From contig DISB01000013.1 in NCBI GenBank assembly GCA_002421685.1, forward strand, positions 1 through 64,000: DNA of 64,000 nucleotides. The letters run 5' to 3'. This stretch comes from Bacteroidetes bacterium UBA6221. GTDB lineage: Bacteria > Bacteroidota > Bacteroidia > Chitinophagales > Chitinophagaceae. Under the pieces are notes generated by a model. That model saw only the letters and a program-made list of their open reading frames with translations, ran no database searches and was not told the DNA's origin. A program made the position numbers and the translations under genes. Below, piece after piece: positions 7,529 through 16,559 of the stretch (position 1 is its first letter; each line of letters opens with the position of its first letter).

Positions 7529-9283
7529 TTATGCTCCTGCTATTTTTGTAAATTTTGGAGTATCAAATTTTGGTGTCGTTTTGGGTAAATCTACTTTGAC
7601 CGATATAGGCATTGGAAAATCAACGCCCATTATAATTGCTTCGCCGGAACCCAACGAAGGCAAAAAAGAAAGTGTTTCTTTATTCGCTGTTGAGCAAGCA
7701 CTGGCTATTGCTTCTTTATCTTGATAGTTAATCAATCTATGAGTAATAAATGTTCCCATCTGACTAAGTGTGCCAACTGGAATATCTCTCGGCATTTGTG
7801 TTGATAAGCATAAAAACAATCCATATTTACGGCTTTCTTTGGCAATATTATCAAAAGCATTTAATTCTGTACTTTCAAAATATTCATCCTTGACCTTTTT
7901 ATTTAGGAACTGATGTGCCTCATCTACACATAGTATCAATGGCTTTTCTCTAAAAGCGTTTGTTCGTGCTTTATTCAATAAATATCTACCCAATGAATTT
8001 GCTAAAATCTCCCTAACCTGAAAATTGTATGGTACGTTCTCAAATCCAATTCTTAAGACGTTTAAATCAGGATTATCTAAAAACTCATTTATTTTTGTGA
8101 TTAGATTATTCGTCGTCGGTGCATTAAATCCAAACATTCCGGAGTAGTCGTTGTCAGATATGACATTGTTGACACGCATTATCAAACTTGTCGCATTGCC
8201 GTAATTCCTTTCATCTCTATTAGCTGCCCAACGGTCGTTGAATATCTGAAAACATTCATTACCGATTTGTCTGTGAAGCAGGTTAATACCAAAATTGTTT
8301 ATAGAGAAATCTTCGACTATCGCTTTATAAGTAAAGTAGGCATTATTGTAAGCGGCAGTCAAATTTCCTTGCTTCACAACTAATCCATTATTTAATATTA
8401 CTTGTTGCCCCCGGAATGTAAAGCTGTCATTAGTTCCATCATTATTATGCCCGTTATTGGGAATATTACTCATTAAACAATGGGCTACTTTCAAAGATTT
8501 TATTGCTTCCAGTAAAACGGGTTGCTGAACCTGTCCAGATGGTCTGAACAGGACAAATAAATCATTTATAGTTAAGTTTTGATAAGGAAAATAACTTTCC
8601 GAAATAAGAATGGAATGTGTAACTTTTGGATGTGTGTCGAATGTAGAATACTCTCCCGTTGGGTCTAAAATAATTGCTTTCGCTCCTGTTTCTATTACTC
8701 CCTCCAAAAACTTGCTGATGGTATAACTTTTACCTCCACCAGTGGTTCCAACTACTGCACAGTGGCGACTGAAAATAGCCTGAAGAGATATATCTACTGG
8801 GACATTTTTGTCATAAATTAGATTACCCATTCTAAATGTTGGCGAATGTTCAATGTTCTCTGGTTTAATTCCAAAAGTTTTAAAATGAGTAGAAAGAAAT
8901 TCCGATGAACAAATAAAAACTTTAGAACCTATAAGGGGTAAACTATTTATCCCTTTTTCTATTTTACTTGGATTAAACAAGTCAAATGATAAGAGAATTT
9001 CAATTCTGCCTACGGGATGAAACGCCTTAGTTGAAAAGGTTCTTTCGCTTAATTCTAATCGTTCTTTTTCAGGTAAAGATATTTCTAACATTTTACCCAA
9101 AAATCCTTTGTCTTCCCCCTCAATAACAATATAATTACCGACAAGTCCACCACGCAAGACTTCTGCGTGATGTACAAATGTTTTCATCAAAACAGAGGAT
9201 GGAAAATGCACTTTAACAAAGGCAGGGGATACAAAATTTATATAGCCAAGAAAATGACTGTGATTAAAAGGGCTATTGCTCAT
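7529..9283 (-). CDS. herA: HerA-like ATPase of a SIR2-HerA defence pair
   Basis: Hexameric HerA/FtsK-fold translocase. The N-terminal 120 residues form a HAS-barrel-like region. Walker A GTTGGGKS lies at residues 179-186, ILDPTGEYS at 205-213, Walker B LILCVDEAHQF at 449-459, and a sensor-like LCLSTQMPRDIP at 491-502. In characterised SIR2-HerA systems the two proteins form a large complex that combines nuclease or translocase activity with NAD depletion during phage infection. It starts 2 bp after the sir2 stop, so the two are almost surely co-translated. Housekeeping HerA would be expected beside NurA, which is absent. Confidence 0.88.
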   Translation of the reverse strand: MSNSPFNHSHFLGYINFVSPAFVKVHFPSSVLMKTFVHHAEVLRGGLVGNYIVIEGEDKGFLGKMLEISLPEKERLELSERTFSTKAFHPVGRIEILLSFDLFNPSKIEKGINSLPLIGSKVFICSSEFLSTHFKTFGIKPENIEHSPTFRMGNLIYDKNVPVDISLQAIFSRHCAVVGTTGGGKSYTISKFLEGVIETGAKAIILDPTGEYSTFDTHPKVTHSILISESYFPYQNLTINDLFVLFRPSGQVQQPVLLEAIKSLKVAHCLMSNIPNNGHNNDGTNDSFTFRGQQVILNNGLVVKQGNLTAAYNNAYFTYKAIVEDFSINNFGINLLHRQIGNECFQIFNDRWAANRDERNYGNATSLIMRVNNVISDNDYSGMFGFNAPTTNNLITKINEFLDNPDLNVLRIGFENVPYNFQVREILANSLGRYLLNKARTNAFREKPLILCVDEAHQFLNKKVKDEYFESTELNAFDNIAKESRKYGLFLCLSTQMPRDIPVGTLSQMGTFITHRLINYQDKEAIASACSTANKETLSFLPSLGSGEAIIMGVDFPMPISVKVDLPKTTPKFDTPKFTKIAGA

Positions 9284-9285
9284 AG

Positions 9286-10491
9286 TTAGGTATTGGGAAT
9301 ATTAATTACTATTTGTCTTGTATCCTCCTGATTGTAAGATTTTAAATCAGGATAGTTTTTGGCGAAATCTTCAAAAGTTTCAGAAACAATACTTAAGTTG
9401 GAATATTTCTTTGAAGCCTCAATAAAGGGTTTCAGGTTTTCGTTGGTTTCATCTATTCCCCGATTAATAATCATCAATTGGAAACTTGGATTTTGTTCAA
9501 GAGCTTCTACAATGGCAGTAACGATATGCTTATCACCGAAACTAAACCCCATCGTTATTAGAAAAACATTATCCTTGCGGAGATTAGCCTGGAACCGTGA
9601 CATCATCTCGAAATATGGCTGTTCATAAGAACTCTCATATTTAGACTGATGTGGGTATATCATCAACGGATTATCAGGATTTTCTTTTTGTATGATTTTA
9701 TTGTCTTGCTTTTCCCAATTAACAGAACCGTGTAATTTATACAGGTGGAAAACTTTTTGAATGAAATTGTCCTCCTCTTTAACTCTGCTTTGATTTCTGG
9801 AAACAATATCATAGTCATAATTACGCCCGCTAAAAATTCTTGGTTGTGAAAATGAAAAACCGTCAACAACAACAAAATTGCTTTCACACGCTGCTTGTTC
9901 AAACATCATATCGTAGTTCAACGTGAACAATTTAAATCGAGGTAGAGTGACCTTACGTTTTGTTATTTTATTAAGCAATAATGTATGTGCCGAGTTGTCA
10001 GGCAGGCTTAACTGACAGGCTTCTTTGATAAAATCTTTAATCTTGTTCACACAATCCTCGATATCAATATCAGCTTTAGGCACATAAGGAATTGCAGGAG
10101 TAGCCATAGAAAGAACTTTTTCCAAATTCTTGACTATTGAACCGTCTTCCCACTTTTCATCGTAGCCGATTGTTTCAAGTAACTTTTCAAAAACTTCAGA
10201 TGTTAAGAGAGCTTCAGCGTCGTCCCATAGATTAGCCATCGACTTTCCTAATTTACCATCTTTGCCCCAACCTATGGAAGAACCTGCGCCTGTTAAAAGA
10301 AGCAAATTCTCAAACTGATTATTTAGAGTTTGTGAATATTTATTCCGTTTTGTTGCAATAGCATAATCAACTCTATTCTCTGTGCTGTCTTTAAAATCGT
10401 GAAGTTTACCGTCTATATAAACCTTTACGTCGTCTGCTTCACTATCATCATAGGCAACAGAACTATTATTATTGAGTAAAATATACTTCAT
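9286..10491 (-). CDS. SIR2-domain NADase-type defence effector
   Basis: SIR2-fold protein. The NAD-binding GAGSS motif is at residues 68-72, TLNYD at 190-194, the catalytic-type His is H254 in KLHGS, and GFSFGD at 315-320 supplies the later NAD-binding loop. This arrangement is that of phage-defence SIR2 effectors (NAD hydrolysis) rather than protein deacetylases, which carry a Cys4 zinc module that is missing here. I chose the ATG giving MKYILLNN; a GTG two codons earlier also exists. The herA gene follows by 2 bp and an XRE regulator lies 80 bp upstream. The pair splits the transfer operon, marking it as cargo. Confidence 0.88.
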   Translation of the reverse strand: MKYILLNNNSSVAYDDSEADDVKVYIDGKLHDFKDSTENRVDYAIATKRNKYSQTLNNQFENLLLLTGAGSSIGWGKDGKLGKSMANLWDDAEALLTSEVFEKLLETIGYDEKWEDGSIVKNLEKVLSMATPAIPYVPKADIDIEDCVNKIKDFIKEACQLSLPDNSAHTLLLNKITKRKVTLPRFKLFTLNYDMMFEQAACESNFVVVDGFSFSQPRIFSGRNYDYDIVSRNQSRVKEEDNFIQKVFHLYKLHGSVNWEKQDNKIIQKENPDNPLMIYPHQSKYESSYEQPYFEMMSRFQANLRKDNVFLITMGFSFGDKHIVTAIVEALEQNPSFQLMIINRGIDETNENLKPFIEASKKYSNLSIVSETFEDFAKNYPDLKSYNQEDTRQIVINIPNT

Positions 10492-10570
10492 ACGCACATA
10501 CTTTTATATTTATTTAAGTTTATACCAAACAGTTAGTTTAAGACTTTCAAAACACACTGCCGCTACATTC

Positions 10571-10855
10571 TCATTTGCCTTTAAGCTCGTTTAAAACATT
10601 TTTTAATGCCTTTATTCCAATTTCATTATTATCGATAAGCCCTTTTATCTTGTCGGATAGCCATAAAACCAAAAGTTCTTCTAATGGCAGGTTCAGAAAT
10701 CCCGAAAGATTTTCCAAATGTTTCCTCGGTATTAGCTTTTCTTCGTTCTCTATCTTGCTGATAAAAGCGTTATCTAATTCCAGTGCTGCGCCGACTTCTC
10801 TAAGAAGTAATCCTTTACTTTCTCTTACTTCCTTTATCCTTTTTCCGAGTGCCAT
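10571..10855 (-). CDS. XRE/HTH_3-family regulator
   Basis: A 94-aa protein with a Cro/CI-type helix-turn-helix over residues 4-60 (LGKRIKEVRESKGLLLREVG, then FISKIENEEKLIPR), followed by a short helical tail. It lies directly upstream of the SIR2-HerA genes on the same strand, and its start codon is 3 bp from an 8-bp inverted repeat. This fits an autoregulator controlling the defence module, possibly after ICE entry into a naive host. It might instead be a general ICE gene that was there before the insertion. Confidence 0.8.
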   Translation of the reverse strand: MALGKRIKEVRESKGLLLREVGAALELDNAFISKIENEEKLIPRKHLENLSGFLNLPLEELLVLWLSDKIKGLIDNNEIGIKALKNVLNELKGK

Positions 10856-10858
10856 CTT

Positions 10859-10886
10859 GAATTATTAAGACTTGTCTAAATAATTC
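10859..10886. promoter_or_regulatory. Palindromic operator of the XRE gene
   Basis: GAATTATT and AATAATTC form a perfect 8-bp inverted repeat with a 12-bp spacer, about two helical turns centre to centre. It lies just upstream of the XRE start codon. Autorepression is inferred from position and symmetry. Confidence 0.55.
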
Positions 10887-10982
10887 AAATGTAAGCAAAA
10901 AATATGAATGTAAATGATGTGATATTCATCAACTTAATATCGCTTCAGTTGGCAAATTTGGTTTCATATCTCGCCACTCACA

Positions 10983-11022
10983 GCCAAACACGTCCTCTGA
11001 CTGCCACTTTACGGTAGCGCCT
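10983..11022 (+). repeat. 20-bp iterons, copy D (upstream of traE)
   Basis: GCCAAACACGTCC starts a unit and GCCACTTTACGG starts the next 20 bp later; a further GCCACTCAC precedes them. This is a more degenerate copy of the element. It points toward the traE operon, which begins about 75 bp downstream. Confidence 0.5.
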
Positions 11023-11097
11023 CTTTTTCCATAAGACATTTGTCCCGAAAGCTCGCAAGGTGCGGGATAAACAGTAACAAATTAATGTGTTTCAATT

Positions 11098-11403
11098 ATG
11101 GAAAAACAGAGAAAAAAAGTTTTGCTGGCAGCCGTGGCAATGCTGTCAGGAATTGGTGCGTTCGCACAGGGAAACGGCTCGGCAGGTATCAACGAGGCTA
11201 CCCAAATGGTAACAAGTTATTTCGACCCCGCAACGCAATTAATCTACGCCATCGGTGCGGTAGTCGGGTTAATCGGGGGCGTTAAGGTGTACAACAAATT
11301 CAGTTCCGGCGACCCCGACACGAGTAAGACCGCAGCTTCGTGGTTTGGTGCGTGTATCTTCTTGATTGTTGCCGCTACTATCCTGCGTTCATTCTTCCTT
11401 TAA
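11098..11403 (+). CDS. traE: TraE, DUF4134 membrane protein
   Basis: A 101-aa protein with an N-terminal signal-like helix (residues 6-23, ending AFAQG) and two further hydrophobic segments at about 48-65 and 82-100. The layout resembles VirB2/VirB3-sized pore components, and the DUF4134 phrase FDPATQLIYAIGAVVGLIGG is visible. It opens the main mating-pore operon of the ICE. The ATG is preceded by a gene-free stretch with iteron copy D. An overlapping frame starting at 11040 is a shadow. Confidence 0.9.
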   Translation: MEKQRKKVLLAAVAMLSGIGAFAQGNGSAGINEATQMVTSYFDPATQLIYAIGAVVGLIGGVKVYNKFSSGDPDTSKTAASWFGACIFLIVAATILRSFFL

Positions 11404-11414
11404 TCCGTTGCCTT

Positions 11415-11744
11415 ATGAATTACAATATCAACAAAGGCATCGGCAGGACGGTGGAATTTAAAGGGCTAAAAGCGCAATACCTGTTCATTTTCGCAGGTGG
11501 GCTGCTCGGTACGCTTATCCTCGTGATGATACTGTATATGGCAGGCGTAAACTCTTACATCTGCCTGTTCCTCGGAGCAGGCGGTGCTTCGCTCATTGTA
11601 TGGCAGACCTTTTCGCTGAACAGGAAGTACGGCGAACACGGACTGATGAAAATTGCAGCCAATAAAAGGCATCCCCGCTACATCATCTGCCGCAAGCCTG
11701 TAAACCGCTATTTAAAATTCACACCTAAACAGAATGCCGTATGA
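11415..11744 (+). CDS. traF: TraF, DUF4133 membrane protein
   Basis: Starts MNYNINKGIGRTVEFKGLKA, the characteristic TraF beginning. Two membrane segments (about residues 26-45 and 50-65) follow, then a basic tail, an arrangement resembling VirB3. I chose this internal ATG because the longer frame begins inside traE. The stop overlaps the traG start (ATGA), pointing to translational coupling with the VirB4-type ATPase, as VirB3 and VirB4 are often linked. Confidence 0.9.
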   Translation: MNYNINKGIGRTVEFKGLKAQYLFIFAGGLLGTLILVMILYMAGVNSYICLFLGAGGASLIVWQTFSLNRKYGEHGLMKIAANKRHPRYIICRKPVNRYLKFTPKQNAV

Positions 11745-14245
11745 GAAATGTAGCAAAGACCACCACACTGGAAAACAAATTTCCCTTGTTGGCAGTAGAG
11801 AACAACTGCATCTTATCCAAAGATGCGGACATTACCGCTTGTTTTGAAGTGCGTTTGCCGGAACTGTTCACGGTAGCTTCTGCGGAATACGAAGCCATTC
11901 ACTCCGCCTGGCACAAGGCGATTAAAACCCTCCCTGATTTTACGGTCATTCACAAACAGGATTGGTACATTAAGGAAAGCTATGCACCTGATTTGGCAAT
12001 CGAAGACCAGAGTTTTTTATCGAAGTCTTATCAACGTCATTTCAACGAGCGACCGTTCCTGAACCATTATTGCTACCTGTTTCTGACAAAGACTACTAAG
12101 GAAAGAATGCGGATGCAAAGCAACTTTAGTTCGCTTTGCAAAGGTACACTGATACCAAAGGAAATCAGGAACAAGGAAACGATACACCGCTTTATGGAGG
12201 CGGTCGCCCAGTTTGAACGTATCGTGAACGATAGCGGTTTTGTCAGCCTGCGGCGTTTGACCGAAGAGGACATTATCGGAACGGAAGATACACAGGGATT
12301 ACTGGAACAGTACCTCACGTTATCGAGGGGAGCAGGAACACCAATGCAGGACATCGCACTCGGAAACGAAGAGGTGCGCATTGGCAACAAAAGGTTAAGC
12401 CTGCATACCCTTTCAGATACGGATGACCTGCCCGGAACGGTATCGGCAGATACCCGTTTTGAAAAGCTATCTACCGACCGTAGCGACTGCCGTCTGTCAT
12501 TCGCCGCACCTGTGGGCTTGCTATTAAGCTGCAACCACATATACAACCAGTACATTTTTTTGGATAACAGCGAAGACAACCTGCAAAAGTTTGAGAAGTC
12601 TGCAAGGAATATGCACTCACTGGCAAGGTACAGTCGTGCCAACCAAATCAATAAAGAGTGGATAGAAAAGTACCTGAACGAAGCCCACAGCTTCGGATTG
12701 TCCTCCATCCGTGCGCACTACAACATTATGGCGTGGTCGGAAGACCCTGCGGAACTGAAGCAGTTAAAGAATGATTGCGGTAGTGCATTGGCACTAATGG
12801 AATGTAAGCCACGGCACAACACTACGGATGTAGCCACTTTGTTTTGGGCAGGAATGCCGGGCAATGCAGGCGACTTTCCGAGTGAGGAAAGTTTTTACAC
12901 ATTCATTGAGCCTGCGCTGTGCTTCTTTACGGAAGAAACCAACTACCACAATTCGCCCTCGCCATTCGGTATCAAGATGGCTGACAGGCTTACCGGAAAA
13001 CCTATCCATTTGGATATTTCCGACCTGCCAATGAAGCGTGGTACCATCACGAACCGGAACAAGTTCATACTTGGTCCCTCGGGTTCGGGTAAGTCGTTCT
13101 TCACTAACCATATGGTACGGCAGTATTACGAACAGGGCGCACACGTACTGCTCGTAGATACGGGTAACTCTTATCAGGGTTTATGCGAACTCATCAAAGG
13201 AAAGACCAAAGGCGAAGACGGTGTTTACTTCACTTATACCGAAGATAACCCGATTGCCTTTAACCCTTTCTATACAGATGATGGTGTGTTCGACATTGAA
13301 AAGAGGGAAAGTATCAAGACTTTGATACTGACCTTATGGAAACGTGATGATGAGCCCCCAACCCGTTCTGAAGAAGTTGCCCTTTCCAATGCGGTAAGCG
13401 GTTATATCGAGCGTATCAAGACGGAAGATGTGTACCCCTCATTCAACGGTTTCTATGAGTATGTAAAAGGCGACTACCGCAAGGTACTGGAAGAAAAGCA
13501 GGTCAGGGAAAAGGACTATGACATTGCCAATTTCCTGAACGTACTCGAACCCTATTACAAAGGTGGAGAATACGATTACCTGCTGAACTCCAACAAGCAG
13601 TTAGACCTGCTTTCCAAACGCTTTATCGTGTTTGAAATTGATGCGATAAAAGACCACAAAATCCTCTTTCCCATAGTCACGATTATCATTATGGAGGTGT
13701 TCATCAACAAGATGCGCCGACTGAAAGGTATTCGCAAGCTCATTCTGATTGAAGAAGCGTGGAAAGCCATTGCTAAAGAGGGAATGGCAGAATACATCAA
13801 ATATTTGTTTAAGACCGTCCGCAAATTCTTCGGAGAAGCGATTGTAGTAACGCAGGAGGTCGATGACATTATCCAATCGCCCATTGTGAAAGAAAGTATC
13901 ATCAACAACTCCGACTGTAAAATCCTGCTTGACCAACGGAAGTATATGAACAAGTTTGATGATATACAGGCGATGCTCGGACTTACGGACAAAGAGAAAG
14001 GGCAGGTACTTTCCATCAATATGAACAACGATGCAAGCCGACTTTACAAAGAGGTTTGGATTGGCTTAGGTGGTACGCACTCGGCAGTCTATGCCACCGA
14101 AGTTAGTTTGGAGGAATACCTCGCTTACACGACCGAAGAAACCGAAAAAATGGAAGTGATGCAGCTTGCTTCCGAACTGGACGGTAATGTAGAACTCGCC
14201 ATTAAGCATATCGCAATGCAAAGGCGGGACAATTCAATTCAATAG
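11741..14245 (+). CDS. traG: TraG, VirB4-type conjugation ATPase
   Basis: An 834-aa ATPase powering pilus assembly and substrate transfer at the inner membrane. Walker A GPSGSGKS lies at residues 445-452 and Walker B KLILIEEAW at 666-674. A VTQEVDDII segment follows, typical of VirB4/TraC relatives. The N-terminal half matches the TraG domain that contacts the pore. It overlaps traF by 4 bp. The length is normal and no frame interruption is seen. Confidence 0.95.
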   Translation: MRNVAKTTTLENKFPLLAVENNCILSKDADITACFEVRLPELFTVASAEYEAIHSAWHKAIKTLPDFTVIHKQDWYIKESYAPDLAIEDQSFLSKSYQRHFNERPFLNHYCYLFLTKTTKERMRMQSNFSSLCKGTLIPKEIRNKETIHRFMEAVAQFERIVNDSGFVSLRRLTEEDIIGTEDTQGLLEQYLTLSRGAGTPMQDIALGNEEVRIGNKRLSLHTLSDTDDLPGTVSADTRFEKLSTDRSDCRLSFAAPVGLLLSCNHIYNQYIFLDNSEDNLQKFEKSARNMHSLARYSRANQINKEWIEKYLNEAHSFGLSSIRAHYNIMAWSEDPAELKQLKNDCGSALALMECKPRHNTTDVATLFWAGMPGNAGDFPSEESFYTFIEPALCFFTEETNYHNSPSPFGIKMADRLTGKPIHLDISDLPMKRGTITNRNKFILGPSGSGKSFFTNHMVRQYYEQGAHVLLVDTGNSYQGLCELIKGKTKGEDGVYFTYTEDNPIAFNPFYTDDGVFDIEKRESIKTLILTLWKRDDEPPTRSEEVALSNAVSGYIERIKTEDVYPSFNGFYEYVKGDYRKVLEEKQVREKDYDIANFLNVLEPYYKGGEYDYLLNSNKQLDLLSKRFIVFEIDAIKDHKILFPIVTIIIMEVFINKMRRLKGIRKLILIEEAWKAIAKEGMAEYIKYLFKTVRKFFGEAIVVTQEVDDIIQSPIVKESIINNSDCKILLDQRKYMNKFDDIQAMLGLTDKEKGQVLSINMNNDASRLYKEVWIGLGGTHSAVYATEVSLEEYLAYTTEETEKMEVMQLASELDGNVELAIKHIAMQRRDNSIQ

Positions 14246-14273
14246 TCATTAACAATTTAAAAATTCAGAAACA

Positions 14274-14906
14274 ATGAAAAAAGTATTGTATCTGGTGTGT
14301 ACGGCATTAATGCTCGCCGTAGCACCGTCAGCAAAAGCCCAGTTTGTAGTTACTGACCCTGCAAACCTGGCTTCAGGAATTATCAACTCTGCGAACGAAA
14401 TCATACAGACTTCTTCGACCGTGAGCAATGTGATAAAGAACTTCAACGAAGTGAAGAAAGTGTACGACCAGGGTAAGGAATATTATGACAAGCTGAAAGC
14501 TATCAACAGTCTTGTGAAAGATGCCCGTAAGGTGCAACAAACGGTATTGTTGGTGGGCGATGTGTCCGAAATGTACGTGCAAAATTTTGGTAAAATGATG
14601 AACGACCCAAATTTCACACCGCAGGAATTGGTCGCTATCGGTAATGGCTATTCGGCACTGCTCAATGAAAGTACCGAACTGCTGAAAGAATTGAAGCAGA
14701 TTATAACCTCATCAAGCCTTTCGCTGAATGACAAAGAGCGTATGGATATTATCGACAGAGTGTACAAAGAGGTAAAGGATTACCACAGCCTTGTACGCTA
14801 CTACACCAATAAGAACATTTCTGTAAGCTACCTAAGAGCGAAAAAGAAAAACGATGCCCAAAGAGTGCTTCAACTCTACGGAACTGCTAACCAAAAATAC
14901 TGGTAA
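14274..14906 (+). CDS. traI: TraI, DUF4141 periplasmic conjugation protein
   Basis: Signal peptide over residues 1-22 ending PSAKAQ, then a helical, coiled-coil-prone body of about 185 residues (DUF4141). The pattern, including NLASGIINSANEI near residue 33, recalls VirB5-type secreted helical proteins, though that comparison is inferred. It lies 28 bp after traG and 2 bp before traJ. In CTnDOT a traH gene stands between traG and traI; I find none here. Confidence 0.85.
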   Translation: MKKVLYLVCTALMLAVAPSAKAQFVVTDPANLASGIINSANEIIQTSSTVSNVIKNFNEVKKVYDQGKEYYDKLKAINSLVKDARKVQQTVLLVGDVSEMYVQNFGKMMNDPNFTPQELVAIGNGYSALLNESTELLKELKQIITSSSLSLNDKERMDIIDRVYKEVKDYHSLVRYYTNKNISVSYLRAKKKNDAQRVLQLYGTANQKYW

Positions 14907-14908
14907 AA

Positions 14909-15904
14909 ATGGAATGGGATAATCTTCACGAACTCCTGCGTTCGCTTTATGACGATATGATGCCGCTTGCAGGCGATATGGCGGCAGTAGCTAAGGGTTT
15001 GGCGGGATTGGGAGCATTGTTCTATGTGGCATTAAAGGTTTGGCAGGCTTTAAGCCGTGCCGAACCTATTGATATGTTCCCTTTGCTGCGCCCGTTCGCT
15101 TTAGGGCTTTGTATTATGTTCTTCCCGACCATCGTACTGGGAACCATCAATGCGGTACTTAGCCCGGTGGTAGTAGGAACCCACCAAATACTGGAAGACC
15201 AGGTGCTTGACCTGAACAAACTGCAACAGCAGAAAGACCAGTTGGAATATGAGGCAATGGTCAGGAACCCCGAAACCGCCTATATGGTATCAGACGAAGA
15301 GTTTGATAAAAAACTGGACGAACTGGGTTGGTCGCCCTCTGACATTGGAACAATGGCGGGTATGTATATGGACAGGCAAGCCTATAAGATTGAAAAAGCC
15401 ATAAAGGATTGGTTTCGTAATCTATTGGAAATTCTCTTTCAGGCGGCGGCTTTGGTCATTGATACCATACGAACGTTTTTCCTGATAGTCCTCTCCATAC
15501 TCGGACCAATAGCCTTTGCTATTTCCGTGTGGGACGGCTTTCAGTCCACGCTCTCGCAATGGCTCACGAGGTACGTCAGCGTTTACCTATGGCTTCCCGT
15601 TTCGGATTTGTTCAGCTCAATGTTGGCAAGAATACAATCCCTCATTTTAGAACGGGATATAGCAATGCTTGCCGACCCTACCTATATACCTGATACAAGC
15701 AATACCGTGTACATCATCTTTATGATTATCGGCATCATCGGGTACTTCACTATCCCGACAGTAACAGGTTGGGTAATCCAAGCCGGAGGCGCAGGAAACT
15801 TTACCCGCAATGTAAACTCCACAGCAATGAAAGCCGGAAACATCGCCGGAGCAGGCGCAGGTTCAACAGTTGGAAACATCGGCGGTAAACTGATGAATAA
15901 ATAA
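14909..15904 (+). CDS. traJ: TraJ, VirB6-like polytopic pore protein
   Basis: A 331-aa inner-membrane protein with hydrophobic segments at about residues 25-45, 55-80, 175-215, 225-245 and 265-290. A long charged loop containing EDQVLDLNKLQQQKDQLEYE lies between the early and late groups. This topology and the place after traI identify TraJ, the VirB6-type channel component. The C-terminus is Gly/Ala/Asn-rich. The ATG follows the traI stop by 2 bp. Confidence 0.9.
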   Translation: MEWDNLHELLRSLYDDMMPLAGDMAAVAKGLAGLGALFYVALKVWQALSRAEPIDMFPLLRPFALGLCIMFFPTIVLGTINAVLSPVVVGTHQILEDQVLDLNKLQQQKDQLEYEAMVRNPETAYMVSDEEFDKKLDELGWSPSDIGTMAGMYMDRQAYKIEKAIKDWFRNLLEILFQAAALVIDTIRTFFLIVLSILGPIAFAISVWDGFQSTLSQWLTRYVSVYLWLPVSDLFSSMLARIQSLILERDIAMLADPTYIPDTSNTVYIIFMIIGIIGYFTIPTVTGWVIQAGGAGNFTRNVNSTAMKAGNIAGAGAGSTVGNIGGKLMNK

Positions 15905-15923
15905 TCATTAATCATTCTAAAAA

Positions 15924-16547
15924 ATGGAATTTAAAACGCTAAGAAATATCGAAAACAGCTTTAGGCAGATAAGATTATATGCCATTGTGTTTGCGGTTCT
16001 CTGCATTAGCGTGGTAGGTTACACCGTATGGCGTTCCTACCGCTTTGCAGAAGAACAACGCCAAAAAATCTATGTACTGGATAACGGCAAATCCCTGATG
16101 CTTGCCTTATCGCAGGATGCGAGCATCAACCGCCCGGTTGAGGCAAGGGAACACGTAAGGAGATTTCACGAACTGTTCTTTACGCTTGCGCCCGACAAGA
16201 ACGCTATTGAAAGCAATATGAGCAGGGCATTCAACCTTGCCGATAAAAGTGCTTTTGATTACTACAAAGACTTGTCGGAAAAGGGCTATTACAGCCGTAT
16301 CATTTCGGGGAACGTGCAGCAACGCATCGAGGTGGATAGTGTCTTGTGCAATTTCGACAACTACCCTTATGCAGTGCGTACTTATGCCAAACAGTTCATT
16401 ATCCGGTCAAGCAACGTAACCAGGCGTAACCTGATTACTTCCTGCTATCTCGTCAACTCCGTTCGTTCCGACAATAATCCGCAGGGCTTCAATATTGAAA
16501 AATTTGCAGTCGTGGAAAATAAGGATATAGAGGTCATCGAACGCTAA
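15924..16547 (+). CDS. traK: TraK, VirB8-like bitopic pore protein
   Basis: Short cytoplasmic head, one membrane segment at residues 16-36 (LYAIVFAVLCISVVGYTVW), then an alpha/beta periplasmic domain. This is the VirB8 layout, and MEFKTLRNIENSFRQIRLYA is the usual TraK start. VirB8 proteins nucleate the pore and contact VirB10, encoded downstream as traM. It sits in the conserved order traJ-traK. Confidence 0.9.
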   Translation: MEFKTLRNIENSFRQIRLYAIVFAVLCISVVGYTVWRSYRFAEEQRQKIYVLDNGKSLMLALSQDASINRPVEAREHVRRFHELFFTLAPDKNAIESNMSRAFNLADKSAFDYYKDLSEKGYYSRIISGNVQQRIEVDSVLCNFDNYPYAVRTYAKQFIIRSSNVTRRNLITSCYLVNSVRSDNNPQGFNIEKFAVVENKDIEVIER

Positions 16548-16559
16548 AAAAACAATCTT

